A stretch of 64,000 nt of DNA, taken from NCBI GenBank assembly GCA_023382595.1, contig JAHDWB010000001.1, positions 1,612,001-1,676,000 on the forward strand, read 5' to 3'. The notes below the pieces were generated by a model, which saw only the letters and a program-made list of their open reading frames with translations, was not told the origin of the DNA and did no database searches. This document shows positions 54,419 through 63,520 of this stretch, one piece after another (within the stretch, counting starts at the first letter, position 1; each line of letters begins with the position of its first letter). This stretch comes from Anaerolineales bacterium (lineage in GTDB: Bacteria > Chloroflexota > Anaerolineae > Anaerolineales > Villigracilaceae). A program made the translations under genes and the position numbers.

Positions 54419-56293
54419 ATGTGCGGAATTTGCGGTATTTCCCATTCGGACAATCGAAAACCCGAGCGCGCCCTGCTCGAAAAAATGAACGCATCCATCG
54501 CCCATCGGGGACCGGACAGCGACGGATTTCACATCGACGCAGGAGTGGGGCTTGCCATGCGCCGCCTTGCTATCATCGACGTGAGCGGCGGCGACCAGCC
54601 CATCGCCAACGAGACCGAATCCGTATGGATCGTTTTCAACGGCGAATGTTACAACTATCCCGAAATGCGAGCCGAGCTTGAAAGGCGCGGACACCGTCTC
54701 GCCACAAAATCCGATACCGAGTGCATAGTCCATTTTTACGAAGATGAAGGCATCGATTGTGTAAAACGCCTGCGCGGCATGTTTGCCTTCGCATTGTGGG
54801 ATGAAAACAAACAACGCCTGCTCCTCGCGCGTGACCGCCTCGGCAAGAAGCCCATGTACTACACCGTACAGAACGGCACGCTCTACTTTGGCTCGGAACT
54901 CAGCGCCGTTCTCACTGCTCTGCCGCACAAGCCCGAGATCGATCTCGAAGCGCTCGATCTGTATCTCAGCCTGCAATACATCCCTGACCCGCTTACCATT
55001 TATCAGGGCATCCATAAACTTCCCCCCGCACACACATTGGTCTGGGAGAATGGGCAGATTCATCTTGAACGCTACTGGGATTACACCTACCAACCCAAAT
55101 GGAACGCCTCTGAAGATGAACTCATTGAAGAACTGCGCGCCCGCCTGCGCGAAGCCGTAAAAATCCGCCTGCTCAGTGAGCGTCCGCTGGGAGCGCATCT
55201 CAGCGGCGGCATCGATTCGAGTATCATCGTTGCGCTCATGTCTGAGTTTGCCAGCGGACCTGTCAAAACGTTTTCGGCAGGCTTTGAGGAGCAGAATTTC
55301 ACTGAACTGCCCTACGCCCGCGCTGTTGCTGAAAAATATGCCACTGACCATCATGAATTCACGCTCACGTATGGCGACATCCCCGCCACGCTTAAAAAGA
55401 TCGCTTGTCACTTCGGTGAACCTTTCGCGGACGCTTCCGCCATTCCGCTCTATCATCTTTCGATGCTGACCCGCGAGCATGTCACTGTTGCGTTGAATGG
55501 GGATGGTGGTGATGAGAACTTTGCCGGCTACCAGCGTTATTGGCTGGATGGATTCGCCAACGCCTACGCCCGTGCGCCTCGACTCTTAACCCGCAGCCTG
55601 ATCCCGTCCATTGCAAATCTCCTCCCCGATAACGCAGATCGCCCCGTCGGGCAGAGCGTGGTTAGCGGAATCAAACGCCTTGAGCAAATTCCCGAAATTG
55701 ACCGCCGTGCCAGCATCCTGCGCTGGGGGTCGTACTTCTCGCCCAAACAACGGGCATCCCTGTGGAAACCCGAATTCCGTTTTGATTCCACCAACGCCCA
55801 AAACCTGCTTGCTCACCATTTTGATTCAGCGGATGGATCATATCTCGATAAGACCCTCTACACCGACCTGCACACCTACCTGCCCGGTGACTTGCTTGTC
55901 AAAGCGGACCGTATGACGATGGCAGCCTCGCTCGAGGGACGTTCGCCTTTCCTTGACCATGAATTGGTGGAGTGGTCTGCCCGGGTGCCGGATCAATTCA
56001 AAGTTAAGGGAAGAAGCGGAAAATATCTGCTGAAGAAGGCATTTGCCAGGGAGTTGCCCGATTCTCTAAAAGGACGCGCCAAGCAGGGCTTTGGCATTCC
56101 TCTCTCCGCCTGGTTCCGCGGTCCATTGTTGGATTGGTCGAAGCAAATATTGCTGGATAATGGAAGTCCGTTGCATCAGTGGTTTGAGCGCGATGTGTTG
56201 AACACGCTTATTGAAGAACATGTCTCTGCCCGTGTTGATCATGGAAAACGCCTCTACGCATTGGCAATGCTGGGCATGTGGGCGAAGCAATAA
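54419..56293 (+). CDS. asnB: Asparagine synthase (glutamine-hydrolysing), AsnB type
   Basis: This 624-residue enzyme has an N-terminal class II glutaminase (catalytic Cys2 in MCGICGI, then HRGPDSDGF) and a C-terminal synthetase with the PP-loop LSGGIDSSII (261-270) and the lid region NGDGGDENFAGYQRY. It makes Asn from Asp, but in glycan loci such enzymes (as in WbpS) amidate uronic acids. Its position among glycosyltransferases and downstream of a UDP-sugar dehydrogenase supports that. No Shine-Dalgarno better than AAGGAATCTT is needed; this precedes the ATG. Confidence 0.92.
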   Translation: MCGICGISHSDNRKPERALLEKMNASIAHRGPDSDGFHIDAGVGLAMRRLAIIDVSGGDQPIANETESVWIVFNGECYNYPEMRAELERRGHRLATKSDTECIVHFYEDEGIDCVKRLRGMFAFALWDENKQRLLLARDRLGKKPMYYTVQNGTLYFGSELSAVLTALPHKPEIDLEALDLYLSLQYIPDPLTIYQGIHKLPPAHTLVWENGQIHLERYWDYTYQPKWNASEDELIEELRARLREAVKIRLLSERPLGAHLSGGIDSSIIVALMSEFASGPVKTFSAGFEEQNFTELPYARAVAEKYATDHHEFTLTYGDIPATLKKIACHFGEPFADASAIPLYHLSMLTREHVTVALNGDGGDENFAGYQRYWLDGFANAYARAPRLLTRSLIPSIANLLPDNADRPVGQSVVSGIKRLEQIPEIDRRASILRWGSYFSPKQRASLWKPEFRFDSTNAQNLLAHHFDSADGSYLDKTLYTDLHTYLPGDLLVKADRMTMAASLEGRSPFLDHELVEWSARVPDQFKVKGRSGKYLLKKAFARELPDSLKGRAKQGFGIPLSAWFRGPLLDWSKQILLDNGSPLHQWFERDVLNTLIEEHVSARVDHGKRLYALAMLGMWAKQ

Positions 56294-56303
56294 AGGATTT
56301 CGA

Positions 56304-57023
56304 ATGACGTTTTCATCGGATTTTTACAACGAAGCCTGGGACAAGTGGGATGACATGAAAATATATGGTCCCACCGCCCGGCATACCCGCCGTTTTATCT
56401 TTTCATTATTACGCGGATTGTCCTTTGACAGCGTGTTGGATGCTGGTTGTGGCACAGGGGTTTTGCTGCAAAAGATTTTTGAGAAATACCCGCATGTGAC
56501 GTTGACGGGGTCGGAATATTCATCGCAGGGAATTGAGATCGCAAAGAAGCGCCTTCCGAACGCTGAATTTTTTTCCATCGACTTGGCAACGGATGTGTTG
56601 GGACAGTATGATCTCGTAACTTGTATCGACGTGCTGGAGCATATCGAGGATGATAGCACGGCGTTGAAGAATCTACTGGCAATGACGAAGAAGTATATGA
56701 TCCTGTCCGTGCCATTGGGTCCTCTCCATAAATTCAAGGTGGAAGAGGAACGCATGGGGCATGTCCATGGGTATAGCCGCTTGGAACTGGAAGAAAAGAT
56801 TCGAGATGCAGGGTTCGAGATAATCAGAGCTATTCAGTGGGGTTTTCCTTTTTACAACCTTCACCGACGAATCGTTAATTTGATGCCTGAATCAAGCACG
56901 ATGGGGCGTTACAGCGGACGCAAGAAATTGATCTCCAACTTGTTATATGCCTTGTTTTATCTCAATATTTCACCTGGCGGGGAACGCTATTATGTTCTGT
57001 GCTGTCCCGCTGCTCGTGGATGA
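56304..57023 (+). CDS. Class I SAM-dependent methyltransferase
   Basis: This 239-residue protein has the SAM motif I VLDAGCGTGVLLQKIF (about 43-58), acidic post-I TGSEYSSQG, the motif II region LVTCIDVLEHIED and motif III. It could methylate a lipid or sugar. The ATG at 56304 lies 10 bases after asnB with AAAGGA upstream. It overlaps the second UPF0104 gene by ATGA. Confidence 0.88.
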   Translation: MTFSSDFYNEAWDKWDDMKIYGPTARHTRRFIFSLLRGLSFDSVLDAGCGTGVLLQKIFEKYPHVTLTGSEYSSQGIEIAKKRLPNAEFFSIDLATDVLGQYDLVTCIDVLEHIEDDSTALKNLLAMTKKYMILSVPLGPLHKFKVEEERMGHVHGYSRLELEEKIRDAGFEIIRAIQWGFPFYNLHRRIVNLMPESSTMGRYSGRKKLISNLLYALFYLNISPGGERYYVLCCPAARG

Positions 57024-58024
57024 AAATGTCCCCCTCGAAAAAAAAACGCGGATCCGTTGTTTGGAATATACTGAAAATCATTTTGGCCCTGGCGCTTGCA
57101 GGATTTGTTCTGTCAAGGACGGATCTCGATGAATTATCTGCATTGCATGAACGAATCGATGGCATCTGGCTGACAATCGGCATTCTGCTATACTTCTTGA
57201 TCACCCTGCTTAAAGCCCTGCAATATTATTTTCTAATTAATCGTCGTGTGGGATATCCGCATGTGTTGAATGTTGTGGTGGTACAGAATGCAGTTTCCAA
57301 TTTCATTGCCACGGGGGCGGGGATAGTTTCCTATCTGACCCTGTTCCGTGTTGAACAGGGTGTTCGAGTCAGCCGTGCTGTGCTGGTCTTTTTACTGACC
57401 AAAATCGGTGATTTGATCGCGATATGGATGTTCATGCTGGTTTCCAGCCTGCTTCTGTGGCAGAGAGTGGAAGTCTTGCATGGGCTGATCGCTGTTTTGC
57501 TGACCGTTATTGGCACAGTAATTATTATCTTCTTTGCAGTGGTGCTCTTGCGCCAGAAGTTTGTGGCATGGCTGGCATTGTTCTTGGAAAAGACAAGGCT
57601 TTCACAATTTGGGTATGTTACCCGCTTGATGGATTTCCTGAACAGCCTCGCGGAGCAGGAACATGCCTTTGTTTTCCGCATGGTTGGAACTGGTGTGGCA
57701 TTTTCACTGCCTTATATGTTTTTTACGATGGCATGGCTGTACGCAAGCCTGCTGACCTTTTCATTCGATATCGGCGTCCTGCCGGTGGTTTTTGTCAACA
57801 CCATCATGCAGTTGATCTCATATTTGCCGATACAGGTCTTTGGCGGATTGGGCATCAACGAGATGACATCCCTCTATATGTACGGTATGTTCGATGTGCC
57901 ACAGGCGGAACTTGCTGCCGTGCTGGTTGGCATGCGTGTGCTTTTTTATCTGACGAACCTTGCGGCACTGTTATACTTGCCGCTGTATGCTGTTTTCTTT
58001 AATCGTCCACAAACTGAACCATGA
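57020..58024 (+). CDS. UPF0104 flippase-like protein (copy 2)
   Basis: This 334-residue protein has eight spans. It shares the late motif VFGGLGINEMTSLYMYG with the copy at 50390 (NGLGVQELSMAFLLSH there), with the rest diverged. The Lys/Arg-rich N-terminus is cytoplasmic. Its ATGA overlaps both neighbours. The pairing with paralogue B repeats the arrangement of copy 1 with paralogue A. Confidence 0.82.
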   Translation: MKMSPSKKKRGSVVWNILKIILALALAGFVLSRTDLDELSALHERIDGIWLTIGILLYFLITLLKALQYYFLINRRVGYPHVLNVVVVQNAVSNFIATGAGIVSYLTLFRVEQGVRVSRAVLVFLLTKIGDLIAIWMFMLVSSLLLWQRVEVLHGLIAVLLTVIGTVIIIFFAVVLLRQKFVAWLALFLEKTRLSQFGYVTRLMDFLNSLAEQEHAFVFRMVGTGVAFSLPYMFFTMAWLYASLLTFSFDIGVLPVVFVNTIMQLISYLPIQVFGGLGINEMTSLYMYGMFDVPQAELAAVLVGMRVLFYLTNLAALLYLPLYAVFFNRPQTEP

Positions 58025-60354
58025 CTCGAACGCATTTGAATAAACCGCTTCTCATGGGAATTGGCATTTTACTTGCTGTTCTCCTCGCCTGTTTCGAGAC
58101 CGCATCCATCTGGGCGGCTTCATGGAATTGGGAGAAATTGCTTTCAGCTTCAGGGCTGGCGGCGATATCTGTATATGTCATCCTTCTATGTACAGGTGTA
58201 TATGCCTTGTTTTCCAGTCTGCGTACGGATGTAAAACCGAAAAGAAGCATAAGCATCGTGAACTGGCTTGTCGTGGGGATGCTGATTCTGATTGCGGCAT
58301 GGATCTACCTCTATTCGCCCTGGCAGGATTTCCTGTCTGGTCCCTGGCTTCAGTTTGTATTTGCGACCGGACTTGCCCAGATCATTCACATCTTTGTTGG
58401 TCCCCACAACAGCAAGGACTTTGGTTGGCGCGAGCTTGCACTCACATTAGGAATATTTATTTTCCCAAGAGTTGTCCATGACATGCGCGCCTTTACCGAC
58501 CTGCCATGGTTGTATCGTGGCGCAATGGCGGGCGGATTTACAGTTACGGTTGCGCTTGCATTTGCTTTGTATCATCCATTTGGCGAAACCATCCGACATT
58601 CCCTGATCATCCTGCGGACGAAGATCGGGAGAGTGCGCTGGTTGATTCTCCCGTTGTTATGGGCTGCCCCGATCCTGTATCACTATGGGGTCGGTGCAGA
58701 AAATTACGTTCTGCTTTTCAATACCCGCTTCCTCGTTATGCTCTTATCGTTTTGGGCGGCGGCATATCTCACTTGTCCGGAACCAAATCGCCTTGTCACA
58801 CCGGATGCGCTGGGAGTCAATTTCAGTATTTTGCTTTTCGCATCCGCAGTCAATGCCCGTTTGCTGCTCGTCGTGGATTATCCATTCTCCCTGACTTGGT
58901 CGGAGGGGAACCGCTTCTATGATTATTCGCTGATCTTTGGACAATCGTTATATGACCACGAAGGCGTGATCGTCAATCCATATAGCTCGCCGGGGCGCTA
59001 TGGTTTATGGGGCATTCTTTTCCTGTGGCAGGGATTGCCCATCTGGGTGCATCGTTTGTGGAACGTGGTTTTGCATACACTGTTGCCGCTCCTTTTTGCC
59101 ATCTTTATCACAAGAAAGATGGCGCCGTCTACCCTGCGCGTGATGGTGATGATGTGGATCAGTTTGTTCCTTGTGACGCTTGCCCCGCTTCATCCTCCCT
59201 TTGTGCTTGCTTCTGTTGTCATCGCCTTATTCGCCTTTGATGAATCGCCCGTCAAGCGCGGCATCTCATTGGTGGTTGCGGGCTTGTACGTGGGCATCTC
59301 CCGCTGGACGTGGGCGTTTGCGCCCGGTGCGCTTGGCGCATTGATCGATCTTCTTCTGTATTACCCGAAACGACAAGGACACTGGTTCAAGCGTATCATC
59401 CCGACTATCATCCTTGGATTGCTCGGTATTTTGCCTGGATTGCTCCCCAACTTGGATGCGTTCCATTCCACTGCTTCGGGCCAATCGATGACGGCGCAGC
59501 AGCCACTGCTTTGGTATCGTCTGCTCCCCAATGACACGCTGGGTCCGGGTGTGCTTTTCCTTGCGCTGTACTATACCGGTCCATTGTTGATCCTGCTGGC
59601 ATGGTGGATGATTTCAAAACGCCTGCAATTGGATTGGCTTCAAAAAACAGCGATCTGGGGCGCCTTGATCGGCTTTTTTGGCGTTGGTTTGGTGATCAGC
59701 ACCAAGATCGGCGGCGGTGGTGACCTGCACAACCTTGATATGTACCTGATCACGTTGTTGACCGTCGTTTCGCTCAGTGTGACAATAATCTTTCGCGCCT
59801 TACAGATTCAATGGACCTCATGGGTATTGGGATTGGTATTCTTTATTGCATTGTTGCCCGTCTATATTTTCTCTCCGTTCAACCCCGGCGCTGCGTACAG
59901 TAGTCGTTTGGAACTGGCAAAACCTGATGATGTGCAGGAAGCTCTGGAAATGGTTCGCGCAGAGGTGGCGAAATATAGCGCGCAAGGCGAAGTATTGTTC
60001 ATGGACCAGCGTCAACTGTTAACATTTGGATACATTACCGATATCCCGTTCGTTTCAGAATATGAGAAAAAATATATGATGGATCAGGCGATGGCATCCA
60101 ATGCAACCTATTTTGAATCGTATTATCAAGATCTGGCGGATAAGCGTTTCAAGTTGATTGTCACGGAGCCGTTGAGGGTGGTCTTGAAATCGGAACTTGG
60201 CGGCGTTTTCTCCGAGGAGAATGACGCTTGGGTGATCTGGGTTTCCTCGCCAACCCTGTGCTATTATGAGCCGTTGTTGACCGAGCGTTCTGTCGGGGTG
60301 CAATTGCTTGTGCCGAAAGCCGGCACACAAGATTGTTCCTCCGAACTTCCGTAG
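58021..60354 (+). CDS. GT-C-like membrane protein, paralogue B
   Basis: This 777-residue protein has about 15 spans; the first 190 residues add four or five that paralogue A lacks. Shared features are TWSEGNRFYDYSLIF, LPIWVHRLWN, STKIGGGGDLHNLDMYL, RQLLTFGYI and the end SSPTLCYYEP. The C-terminal domain (about 640-777) is soluble. It is probably a sibling glycosyltransferase using a different lipid-sugar donor. Function not shown. Confidence 0.75.
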   Translation: MTRTHLNKPLLMGIGILLAVLLACFETASIWAASWNWEKLLSASGLAAISVYVILLCTGVYALFSSLRTDVKPKRSISIVNWLVVGMLILIAAWIYLYSPWQDFLSGPWLQFVFATGLAQIIHIFVGPHNSKDFGWRELALTLGIFIFPRVVHDMRAFTDLPWLYRGAMAGGFTVTVALAFALYHPFGETIRHSLIILRTKIGRVRWLILPLLWAAPILYHYGVGAENYVLLFNTRFLVMLLSFWAAAYLTCPEPNRLVTPDALGVNFSILLFASAVNARLLLVVDYPFSLTWSEGNRFYDYSLIFGQSLYDHEGVIVNPYSSPGRYGLWGILFLWQGLPIWVHRLWNVVLHTLLPLLFAIFITRKMAPSTLRVMVMMWISLFLVTLAPLHPPFVLASVVIALFAFDESPVKRGISLVVAGLYVGISRWTWAFAPGALGALIDLLLYYPKRQGHWFKRIIPTIILGLLGILPGLLPNLDAFHSTASGQSMTAQQPLLWYRLLPNDTLGPGVLFLALYYTGPLLILLAWWMISKRLQLDWLQKTAIWGALIGFFGVGLVISTKIGGGGDLHNLDMYLITLLTVVSLSVTIIFRALQIQWTSWVLGLVFFIALLPVYIFSPFNPGAAYSSRLELAKPDDVQEALEMVRAEVAKYSAQGEVLFMDQRQLLTFGYITDIPFVSEYEKKYMMDQAMASNATYFESYYQDLADKRFKLIVTEPLRVVLKSELGGVFSEENDAWVIWVSSPTLCYYEPLLTERSVGVQLLVPKAGTQDCSSELP

Positions 60355-60362
60355 GTTTTCCA

Positions 60363-61184
60363 GTGAATATCAAATACTTTTTTCTCCGACTTATCCGTCA
60401 TTTTATGCCTGAGGCCGCGGCGCGTTTTCTGTTGAAGCAGCGCTGGATCATAAAGCCTGGGCTGGAAACGGATGATCCGTTTGCGGCTTCGAAGCGGTAT
60501 ATGGATGCATTGGCAGCGAGGGGATGTTCCATTGAAGGGAAGCGGGTGCTGGTCTTTGGTTATGGCGGGCGATTTGCTGTGGGCGTGGATCTGTTAAAGC
60601 ATGGTGCAGTGCATGTGGTTTTGTGCGACCATTTCGTTTTGCTGGATCATGAACGGAACCGGGAACTGCTATCGGCGTATGGAAAGTATCTGAAACTTGA
60701 GCAGGATCAGGTCCAGCCGCGAGGCGAATTCATCACACTGTTGCATGGCGACATCCGCGATAAGCAAATCCAAAAACAGATCTCCGAAGTGGACATTGTT
60801 CTCAGCACATCCGTATATGAACATTTGGACGATGTCGATGGGATCACGGAGTCGCTTGCGACATTGACCGCGCCGGGCGGTGTACATGTGCATTTCGTGG
60901 ATTTGCGCGACCATTATTTCAAGTATCCGTTTGAGATGTTGAAGTTTTCGCAACGTGTCTGGCGCGGTTTGTTGAATCCCACCAGCAATTTAAACCGGTT
61001 CCGCTTGAAGGATTATCAGCAGGTGTTCGAGCGATATTTTCAAACAACGGATATTGTCGTTTTGGAACGGGATGTGGAAAATTTTCGGGATGCGCGTTCT
61101 GCCATTCGCGCGGAATTCCTGACGGGGGACGAACATGCGGATGCGGTGACGTTGATCTCCGTGTTTGTGAGCCAGCCAAAATAG
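60363..61184 (+). CDS. Class I SAM-dependent methyltransferase
   Basis: This 273-residue protein has RVLVFGYGGRFAVGVDLLKH (motif I, diverged), DHFVLLDHERNRELL and the post-motif DIVLSTSVYEHLDDVDGITE. A GTG at 60363 is chosen; an upstream in-frame TTG overlaps the previous gene and is poorer. The target may be a glycan or lipid. Confidence 0.78.
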   Translation: MNIKYFFLRLIRHFMPEAAARFLLKQRWIIKPGLETDDPFAASKRYMDALAARGCSIEGKRVLVFGYGGRFAVGVDLLKHGAVHVVLCDHFVLLDHERNRELLSAYGKYLKLEQDQVQPRGEFITLLHGDIRDKQIQKQISEVDIVLSTSVYEHLDDVDGITESLATLTAPGGVHVHFVDLRDHYFKYPFEMLKFSQRVWRGLLNPTSNLNRFRLKDYQQVFERYFQTTDIVVLERDVENFRDARSAIRAEFLTGDEHADAVTLISVFVSQPK

Positions 61185-61196
61185 CGTGGAGTTTTG

Positions 61197-62840
61197 ATGC
61201 AAACCAGATTGAATTCGTTTTTTTTTCGATATGAGTTCCTGATCCCTGTTTTTATTTTTCTACTGTTTCTGGCGGCGTCTTTGCCGGGTGTGCAGTGGGG
61301 CGCGCCTGCCTTGTGGAATCCCGATGAGTTGATCTGGCGGGTGGGGATGGCGCTGGATGGTCATATGGTGTTCGATGAGACCGAGCCGGATTTTAACTAT
61401 CCATCCCTGCCGAAGTATGTGATGTATACCATCGGTTCTGTGACGTACGGAATGGGGCGCTCGGATTTCGCCTTTGTCGTTGCGGCGCGCGCGTTTTCAG
61501 CATTTTTAGGGGCGCTGGCTGGCGTGTTGATCTATTATCTGGCACGGATGATCGGCGCAGACCGGCGTATTTCCGCGCTGGCTGGTTTTTTGTATATCGC
61601 CAGCGGTGTCGCTGCGGCGAATGGACGTTTTGCACACAACGACCTGTATCTGCAATTGTTCACCATTTTGTGCGTGTTGTTCGTTGTTAAGTATCAGTCC
61701 AACAACTCGATGGTCTGGTTGTATGCATCCTTTTTTTCGGTGGGATTGGCGGCTTCCAGCAAATATACAGGCGGAAGTATCATCCTTTTGCCGATCATCG
61801 TGTTCTTGATGGCGAACTGGCAGCAGGTACGGACCCGCTGGCTGCACATGGCTGGGAGTCTGTTCCTAGGCGGAATCATTTCCTTTTTGGGGTATGCGCT
61901 CGGAACGCCGAAGGCATTTTTTGCGCCGATCCAATACTTTACAAGCGTCATTCCATTTTTGAGAAATTATCCGCAGTATGGATTTAATTCAGGCTCGCCG
62001 ATCGGTCTCATCGGTCAGTGGGCGGTGTTCGAAAATGCGGTCGGCACCTTTGCATATTATGTTTTTATTCTTGCATTTATCTGGTTCACTGTAAAGTTGG
62101 TTCTGTGGAAAATGGGCAGGGTCAACTTTGATTTGAAAGAGGCTCAGGCGGTGATCGTACTCGTTCTGGCAGTGTTGATCTTTGACCTGCCATTCATGAT
62201 CTCGATCAATTATATCCCGCGTTATTTCATTCCATTCGTTCCGTTTTTAGCCATTCTTGGCGCGCTGCTCTTCAGAGACCTTCTGGCCGCGGCGAAGAAT
62301 AGAAATTTAAAATTTGCGCCATACTTCATTGGCTTCCTGCTTTTGGCGGGATTCGTGTATTCCGGTTTACGCCTCGTCAGCACGGCATTGCTTTTCCTGA
62401 ACGATGCCCGCATCCCTGCCAGTGAATATATCGCGACCATTCGCGGTTTCGGGAAGAGCATGGAATATACGTTGTATCCGCCTGTGGTGGAGAGACGTCG
62501 TTTTCTGCGGGCTCATAACTATCCCATCTATTTTGTGAAATATCCGACGGATGTTGTCCCGACCGGCGGACGCTACGAATACAATCAAGGTGAGCAGGGA
62601 TTATTGGAGCGCGACACGGATTATTTCGTAATCGACAGTTTCACCTACGACCGCTTCTATACCGATTCGGTCTGCGTGACCAACCCGGTGGAATGTGACT
62701 TTTTCAAGCGTCTGTTGGCTGGCGAGGTGGAAAGTTTTCAACTCGTTAAGGAATTTTCGTATCGACTGCCGCCCTATTTGCCCCATGTCTGGATCTCAGC
62801 GGTCAACCCGGATGTTCTTGTTTTCGAGCGTGTTCGTTGA
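61197..62840 (+). CDS. GT39-type (PMT-like) membrane glycosyltransferase
   Basis: This 547-residue protein has about 11 spans, WNPDELIWRVGMAL in the first outer loop (Asp43, Glu44) and FNYPSLPKYVMY, as in the dolichyl/undecaprenyl-phosphate mannosyltransferase family. The soluble C-terminal domain is about 120 residues. GGAG lies six bases before the ATG at 61197; an adjacent TTG at 61194 is not preferred. It ends the plus-strand run and is closed by a terminator. Confidence 0.8.
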   Translation: MQTRLNSFFFRYEFLIPVFIFLLFLAASLPGVQWGAPALWNPDELIWRVGMALDGHMVFDETEPDFNYPSLPKYVMYTIGSVTYGMGRSDFAFVVAARAFSAFLGALAGVLIYYLARMIGADRRISALAGFLYIASGVAAANGRFAHNDLYLQLFTILCVLFVVKYQSNNSMVWLYASFFSVGLAASSKYTGGSIILLPIIVFLMANWQQVRTRWLHMAGSLFLGGIISFLGYALGTPKAFFAPIQYFTSVIPFLRNYPQYGFNSGSPIGLIGQWAVFENAVGTFAYYVFILAFIWFTVKLVLWKMGRVNFDLKEAQAVIVLVLAVLIFDLPFMISINYIPRYFIPFVPFLAILGALLFRDLLAAAKNRNLKFAPYFIGFLLLAGFVYSGLRLVSTALLFLNDARIPASEYIATIRGFGKSMEYTLYPPVVERRRFLRAHNYPIYFVKYPTDVVPTGGRYEYNQGEQGLLERDTDYFVIDSFTYDRFYTDSVCVTNPVECDFFKRLLAGEVESFQLVKEFSYRLPPYLPHVWISAVNPDVLVFERVR

Positions 62841-62842
62841 TC

Positions 62843-62873
62843 AAAAGGCAGTCCCATACGGGACTGCCTTTTT
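62843..62873. terminator. Bidirectional terminator at the end of the plus-strand glycan run
   Basis: AAAAGGCAGTCCC and GGGACTGCCTTTT pair around ATAC; A- and T-runs flank it on either side. It separates the convergent minus-strand pair. Confidence 0.9.
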
Positions 62874-63513
62874 ACTTGATGAAATTTCCAACGTTGTACA
62901 CTGCCCCCGCAATCGGCGGCGTGCTTTTCATTTCGATCACATGCCCCTTTGAAAACGCCTTATACGCGGCGGCGGCGATCTCCTTCTCCGTGGAAAAATG
63001 CTCGTCCCGGATGTCATGTCCCATCATGCGGAACATGAATACCATGAAAGGCTTTTCGACCGGCGTCCCGTACACCATCTGACCTCCCGGCTTGAGCACC
63101 CGCTTCACCTCCGCGAACGCCTGCTCCAGTTCCAGGGGCTTTAGGTGTTCCAGGATGCTGATCAGCAATACGGCGTCGAATTTGTTTTCCGGGTAGGGCA
63201 TGTTGAGCACGTCGCCTTTTTCAAGAAAAAGCGGAATCCCCATCGGCTCAAAAACGGATTGAACTGATTCAATATCGGCGGTCAGGTCGATGCCGTGGAT
63301 TTCCTTGTAGAGATCATGAAGGTTGGGAAAAGCAAGCCCGGTCCCGAAGCCAACTTCGAGAACGCGCTCTCCGCCCATACATTCGCCCAGCGCCAATTCC
63401 ACACGGCGACGGTACATCTTTCCAAACACGGGCCAGTAATAATATTTGATCGGGTCGAATTGATTCACGCCTTTATAGGTTTGGGCGGGAAGAAGCTTGA
63501 GAGTCGGGGGCAT
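62872..63513 (-). CDS. Class I SAM-dependent methyltransferase
   Basis: This 213-residue protein has the motif I RVLEVGFGTGLAFPNL, ENKFDAVLLISILEHLKPLE (motif II) and VKRVLKPGGQMVYG (motif III), as in Methyltransf_11 enzymes. The start at 63513 has AGGA upstream; it follows the GT2 gene by seven bases. The likely substrate is the lipid-linked glycan or its carrier. Confidence 0.85.
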   Translation of the reverse strand: MPPTLKLLPAQTYKGVNQFDPIKYYYWPVFGKMYRRRVELALGECMGGERVLEVGFGTGLAFPNLHDLYKEIHGIDLTADIESVQSVFEPMGIPLFLEKGDVLNMPYPENKFDAVLLISILEHLKPLELEQAFAEVKRVLKPGGQMVYGTPVEKPFMVFMFRMMGHDIRDEHFSTEKEIAAAAYKAFSKGHVIEMKSTPPIAGAVYNVGNFIK

Positions 63514-63520
63514 ACTTGTC

